Below are positions 61,687 to 64,000 of a stretch of DNA of 64,000 nucleotides, one piece after another; position 1 is the stretch's first letter, and each line of letters starts with the position of its first letter. Source of the stretch: Mucilaginibacter sp. SMC90 (GTDB lineage Bacteria > Bacteroidota > Bacteroidia > Sphingobacteriales > Sphingobacteriaceae); contig NZ_CP094527.1 of assembly GCF_022811725.1 (NCBI RefSeq), positions 3,658,001 to 3,722,000 of the forward strand. Direction: 5' to 3'. Under the pieces are notes generated by a model. That model saw only the letters and a program-made list of their open reading frames with translations, ran no database searches and was not told the origin of the DNA. Position numbers and translations under genes: made by a program.

Positions 61687-63057
61687 ATGAAAATTTTAAT
61701 CAACCTTGCAATGGGCCATTCCCGGCTATTACTGCTCATCATATATTTAGGCCTGACCGTTTCCGGGTGTAAAAAATATCTTGAAGCGAAACCTGATCAA
61801 TCCATTGCTACACCTAGCACTGTTGAGGATTTGGAAGGTATCTTGAATAATTACGCATTTATCAATGCACGATATCCATCAGCCGCCGAGGTGAGCGCAG
61901 ATAATTATTACCTTAAAGGAAGTGATTGGTCTTCACTGATCGACATTCAGCGCAATTTGTACACGTGGCAAAAATATGATTTAATAGGAGGGGACTATAC
62001 TGCCCCATATTCTGCTATCGAGTACGCAAACATTGTGTTGGATGCGGTGCCTAAAATTCCTCTGGGTGATCGGAACCGTTTAAATATTGTGAAAGGAAAT
62101 GCCCTTTTTCTACGGGCGTCCTATCATTATGCACTTGCACAGCTATATTGCAAGGTATACCTAAGTTCTAGTGCCTCAAAAGACCTTGGCATACCACTCA
62201 GGTTAAATTCTGATGTAGCGATGAAACCAAGCCGTTCCAGCGTCTCTCAGACATACACTGCCATTATTGCTGATCTTCAGGCGGCATTACCTTTATTACC
62301 ATTACAGGCAGATGCAAAATACCACGCAGGTAAGCCAGCAGTGTTCGGTCAGTTAGCTAGAGTTTACCTTTCCATGAGTGACTATGATAACGCCGGAAAA
62401 TACGCTGATTCGGCAATTAATCTTTATAGTAAACTTATCGATTACAATACCGTCAGCAAAACTTCTGCTATTCCATTCGTCCAATTTAACGATGAGGTGA
62501 TCTATGATGCACGAACCGCAGCGCCACAGGCGCTCGCCAATTCACGTGCGAAGATTGACACCAGCCTCTATAGATCCTATGCTGCTGACGATTTGAGAAA
62601 AGTTGTGTTATTTAAGGCCAATGCGGATGGAAGTTATGGCTTTAAGGGAAATTATACAGGTCAAAACAATGCGGCCGTTTTCACAGGAATCGCCACTGAC
62701 GAATTGTTTTTCATCAAAGCAGAATGCGCAGCAAGAAATGGAAAGACCAGCGAAGCATTGGTCGCATTAAATAAAGTGTTATCGACACGTTGGAAAAAGG
62801 GAACTTTCGTTGACATTACAACCACCGACAAGGATCTTTTGCTTGAAACAATTCTGAGCGAACGTCGAAAAGAGTTGGTATTTAGAAATCTTAGATGGAC
62901 AGATCTCAGGCGGTTTAATCTCGAACTGACATATAATAAAACTTTAGTGAGAAATATAAATGGAACAGTTTATTCGCTTTCAAAAGGAAGTGACCGCTAC
63001 GTATTGCAATTAGACAGGTCGGCTGTAGAGATCAGCGGATTGCAACAAAATCCCTAA
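61687..63057 (+). CDS. SusD/RagB-family surface lipoprotein
   Basis: The 456-residue protein has a lipoprotein signal with C28 ('LTVSGCKKYLEAKPDQ'). The SusD fold has TPR-like helices ('ALFLRASYHYALAQLYCKVY' and 'DELFFIKAECAARNGKTSEA') and the C-terminal motif 'ILSERRKELVFRNLRWTDLR', which is very typical. It caps the SusC barrel and captures the substrate. A strong terminator lies 3 bases behind its stop. Confidence 0.95.
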   Translation: MKILINLAMGHSRLLLLIIYLGLTVSGCKKYLEAKPDQSIATPSTVEDLEGILNNYAFINARYPSAAEVSADNYYLKGSDWSSLIDIQRNLYTWQKYDLIGGDYTAPYSAIEYANIVLDAVPKIPLGDRNRLNIVKGNALFLRASYHYALAQLYCKVYLSSSASKDLGIPLRLNSDVAMKPSRSSVSQTYTAIIADLQAALPLLPLQADAKYHAGKPAVFGQLARVYLSMSDYDNAGKYADSAINLYSKLIDYNTVSKTSAIPFVQFNDEVIYDARTAAPQALANSRAKIDTSLYRSYAADDLRKVVLFKANADGSYGFKGNYTGQNNAAVFTGIATDELFFIKAECAARNGKTSEALVALNKVLSTRWKKGTFVDITTTDKDLLLETILSERRKELVFRNLRWTDLRRFNLELTYNKTLVRNINGTVYSLSKGSDRYVLQLDRSAVEISGLQQNP

Positions 63058-63059
63058 AA

Positions 63060-63090
63060 AAAAGGCCGTATCATTGCAATACGGCCTTTT
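63060..63090. terminator. Bidirectional terminator
   Basis: AAAAGGCCGTAT and ATACGGCCTTTT form a 12-bp perfect stem around CATTGCA. It ends the SusD transcript and, on the other strand, the MFS gene at 63104. Confidence 0.88.
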
Positions 63091-63103
63091 GCATTCTCTT
63101 CAG

Positions 63104-64000
63104 TTATTTAACTTTCCAACATAATATCGCTGCTATACTTAAAGATAACCCAATCGCTCCGGTAGATAAGCCGAAACTGAATTGAATCCCAGCTGCATTT
63201 GCGTTATCTGGTGCAAGTGTAAAGAAAAGTCCACCTATTACCGCAACGAAAACAGCTGCGCTGATTTGCAGCGTGGCACTTACCAGTCCAGATGCCAAAC
63301 CGGAAAAACGTGGATCAACCTGGTCTACGTTTAATCGTACCAGTGCAGGAACCGCAATACCTTGTCCAAGTCCTATGATAAACAGCGGTAGATAAAGGAT
63401 CGATGTAATACCGTTCAGGGAAAGCGTGGCGGCGAATAGTAATCCGGCGACTTCAAGGATCATTCCGAAGGCTGCCGCACGGGACCCCAGCCTACTAACG
63501 ATAAGCTGGGTGCACCAGGGGCCAATGAAGAAACCGATCCCAAGTGGCAGAATGGCTAAACCTGTCGCGAGTGTATTATGTCCCAGCGCTCCCTGTTCAT
63601 AAACTGCGAAGATCAGGAAGAAGGAGGCGAGAGCATAAAAAAAGAAAGCTGCCGTCAGGCTCTTTCGTAATCCGCTTTTCTTAAGTAAAGAAGGATAGAT
63701 CAATGGCGAGGCACCGTTTGATTCCATCTTTTTCTCGTAATACCAGAAAGCTGTTAACAAAGGAATACTGGTTGTCAAAAGGATGACGCACCACCATGGC
63801 CAATGATTTTCGCGGCCTTCGATAAGCGGAAGGACGAATGCTAAAAGTCCGGTTGCGAGCAATATGGCACCGGGAACGTCCAACTTATCATATCGGTCCG
63901 CACGGTTTTCCCTTAATAAAACAATTGCGGCTGGTATCGCAAGAACGATCACCGGCAAATTAATGAGGAACACGCTTCGCCAGCCAATTTCAAAAAGGTC
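63104..64000 (-). CDS. MFS exporter of DHA2 (14 TM) type, cut by the window edge
   Basis: The frame stays open to the last base of the window, so the N-terminal third (helices 1-5) lies beyond it. The 298 visible residues begin with 'WRSVFLINLPVIVLAIPAAI', the helix 6 region of DHA2 transporters, and have about eight more helices ('GIGFFIGPWCTQLIVSRLGS' and 'GLGQGIAVPALVRLNVDQVD'). It is related to the exporter at 20988-22352. An ATG at 63973 is internal. Confidence 0.88.
   Translation of the reverse strand, partial: DLFEIGWRSVFLINLPVIVLAIPAAIVLLRENRADRYDKLDVPGAILLATGLLAFVLPLIEGRENHWPWWCVILLTTSIPLLTAFWYYEKKMESNGASPLIYPSLLKKSGLRKSLTAAFFFYALASFFLIFAVYEQGALGHNTLATGLAILPLGIGFFIGPWCTQLIVSRLGSRAAAFGMILEVAGLLFAATLSLNGITSILYLPLFIIGLGQGIAVPALVRLNVDQVDPRFSGLASGLVSATLQISAAVFVAVIGGLFFTLAPDNANAAGIQFSFGLSTGAIGLSLSIAAILCWKVK

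Overview
The window looks like chromosome of a Bacteroidota bacterium of the Sphingobacteriaceae (Mucilaginibacter/Pedobacter type). The reasons are a SusC/SusD pair, LytS/LytTR two-component pairs, DUF420, DUF3817 and DUF4202 membrane or accessory proteins, a PE-ligase-polymerase LigD, and promoters of the Bacteroidota form TTTG-N19-TAnnTTTG. The genus is inferred. No rRNA, complete tRNA, CRISPR array, integrase or transposase was seen.

Layout. 0-9.5 kb (GC-richer): an MFS exporter, a stand-alone receiver protein, a PAS histidine kinase whose first PAS domain is frame-disrupted, a membrane protein, LigD, two small stress-type proteins, a YegS-like lipid kinase and a dual-specificity phosphatase. 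9.7-19 kb: a LytS/LytTR pair, two SnoaL-like secreted proteins, a hybrid kinase with an AraC output, a frameshifted cupin, a lipocalin-like protein, a di-haem peroxidase and an intact cupin. A 20-bp tRNA-Ser-3'-end-like sequence occurs at both edges of this block. 19.3-30.5 kb (mostly minus strand): an SDR/Crp pair, a 14-TM exporter, and an operon-like run DUF420-MFP-RND-TolC-CcmC-CcmD under a TetR repressor whose palindromic operators can be read. 30.8-42.4 kb: a redox, haem and copper accessory cluster (SCO1, MauG-type peroxidase, haem oxygenase, rhodanese, DUF3817 and 'HSLxRW' membrane proteins, SnoaL proteins), flanked by two GlxA/AraC paralogues and a second TetR, plus a GAPDH. 42.6-45.5 kb: a secreted protein and a second LytS/LytTR pair.

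45.9-57.1 kb is the main accessory region. It holds an SSB and a PRTRC cassette (protein E, the ubiquitin-like protein C, the E2-like protein B and the E1-like ThiF) with several unrecognised companions. Then come a macro-domain protein of DarG type without a visible DarT, a 1304-residue unrecognised protein with a TPR-like segment and a C-terminal nuclease-like motif, and an XRE regulator. A REP-like palindromic unit lies just beyond it. 57.5-64 kb: a small hypothetical gene, a TlpA-SusC-SusD uptake operon, and the end of another 14-TM exporter cut by the window edge.

The most interesting points are the bacterial ubiquitin-like cassette with its giant neighbour, the TetR operator set that links the RND efflux operon with a gene in the redox cluster, and the perfectly conserved leaderless promoters of the two GlxA-type regulators. 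Two genes (the kinase at 2.2-4.3 kb and the cupin at 16.3-16.8 kb) are broken in frame in a way that can be reconstructed from the sequence.
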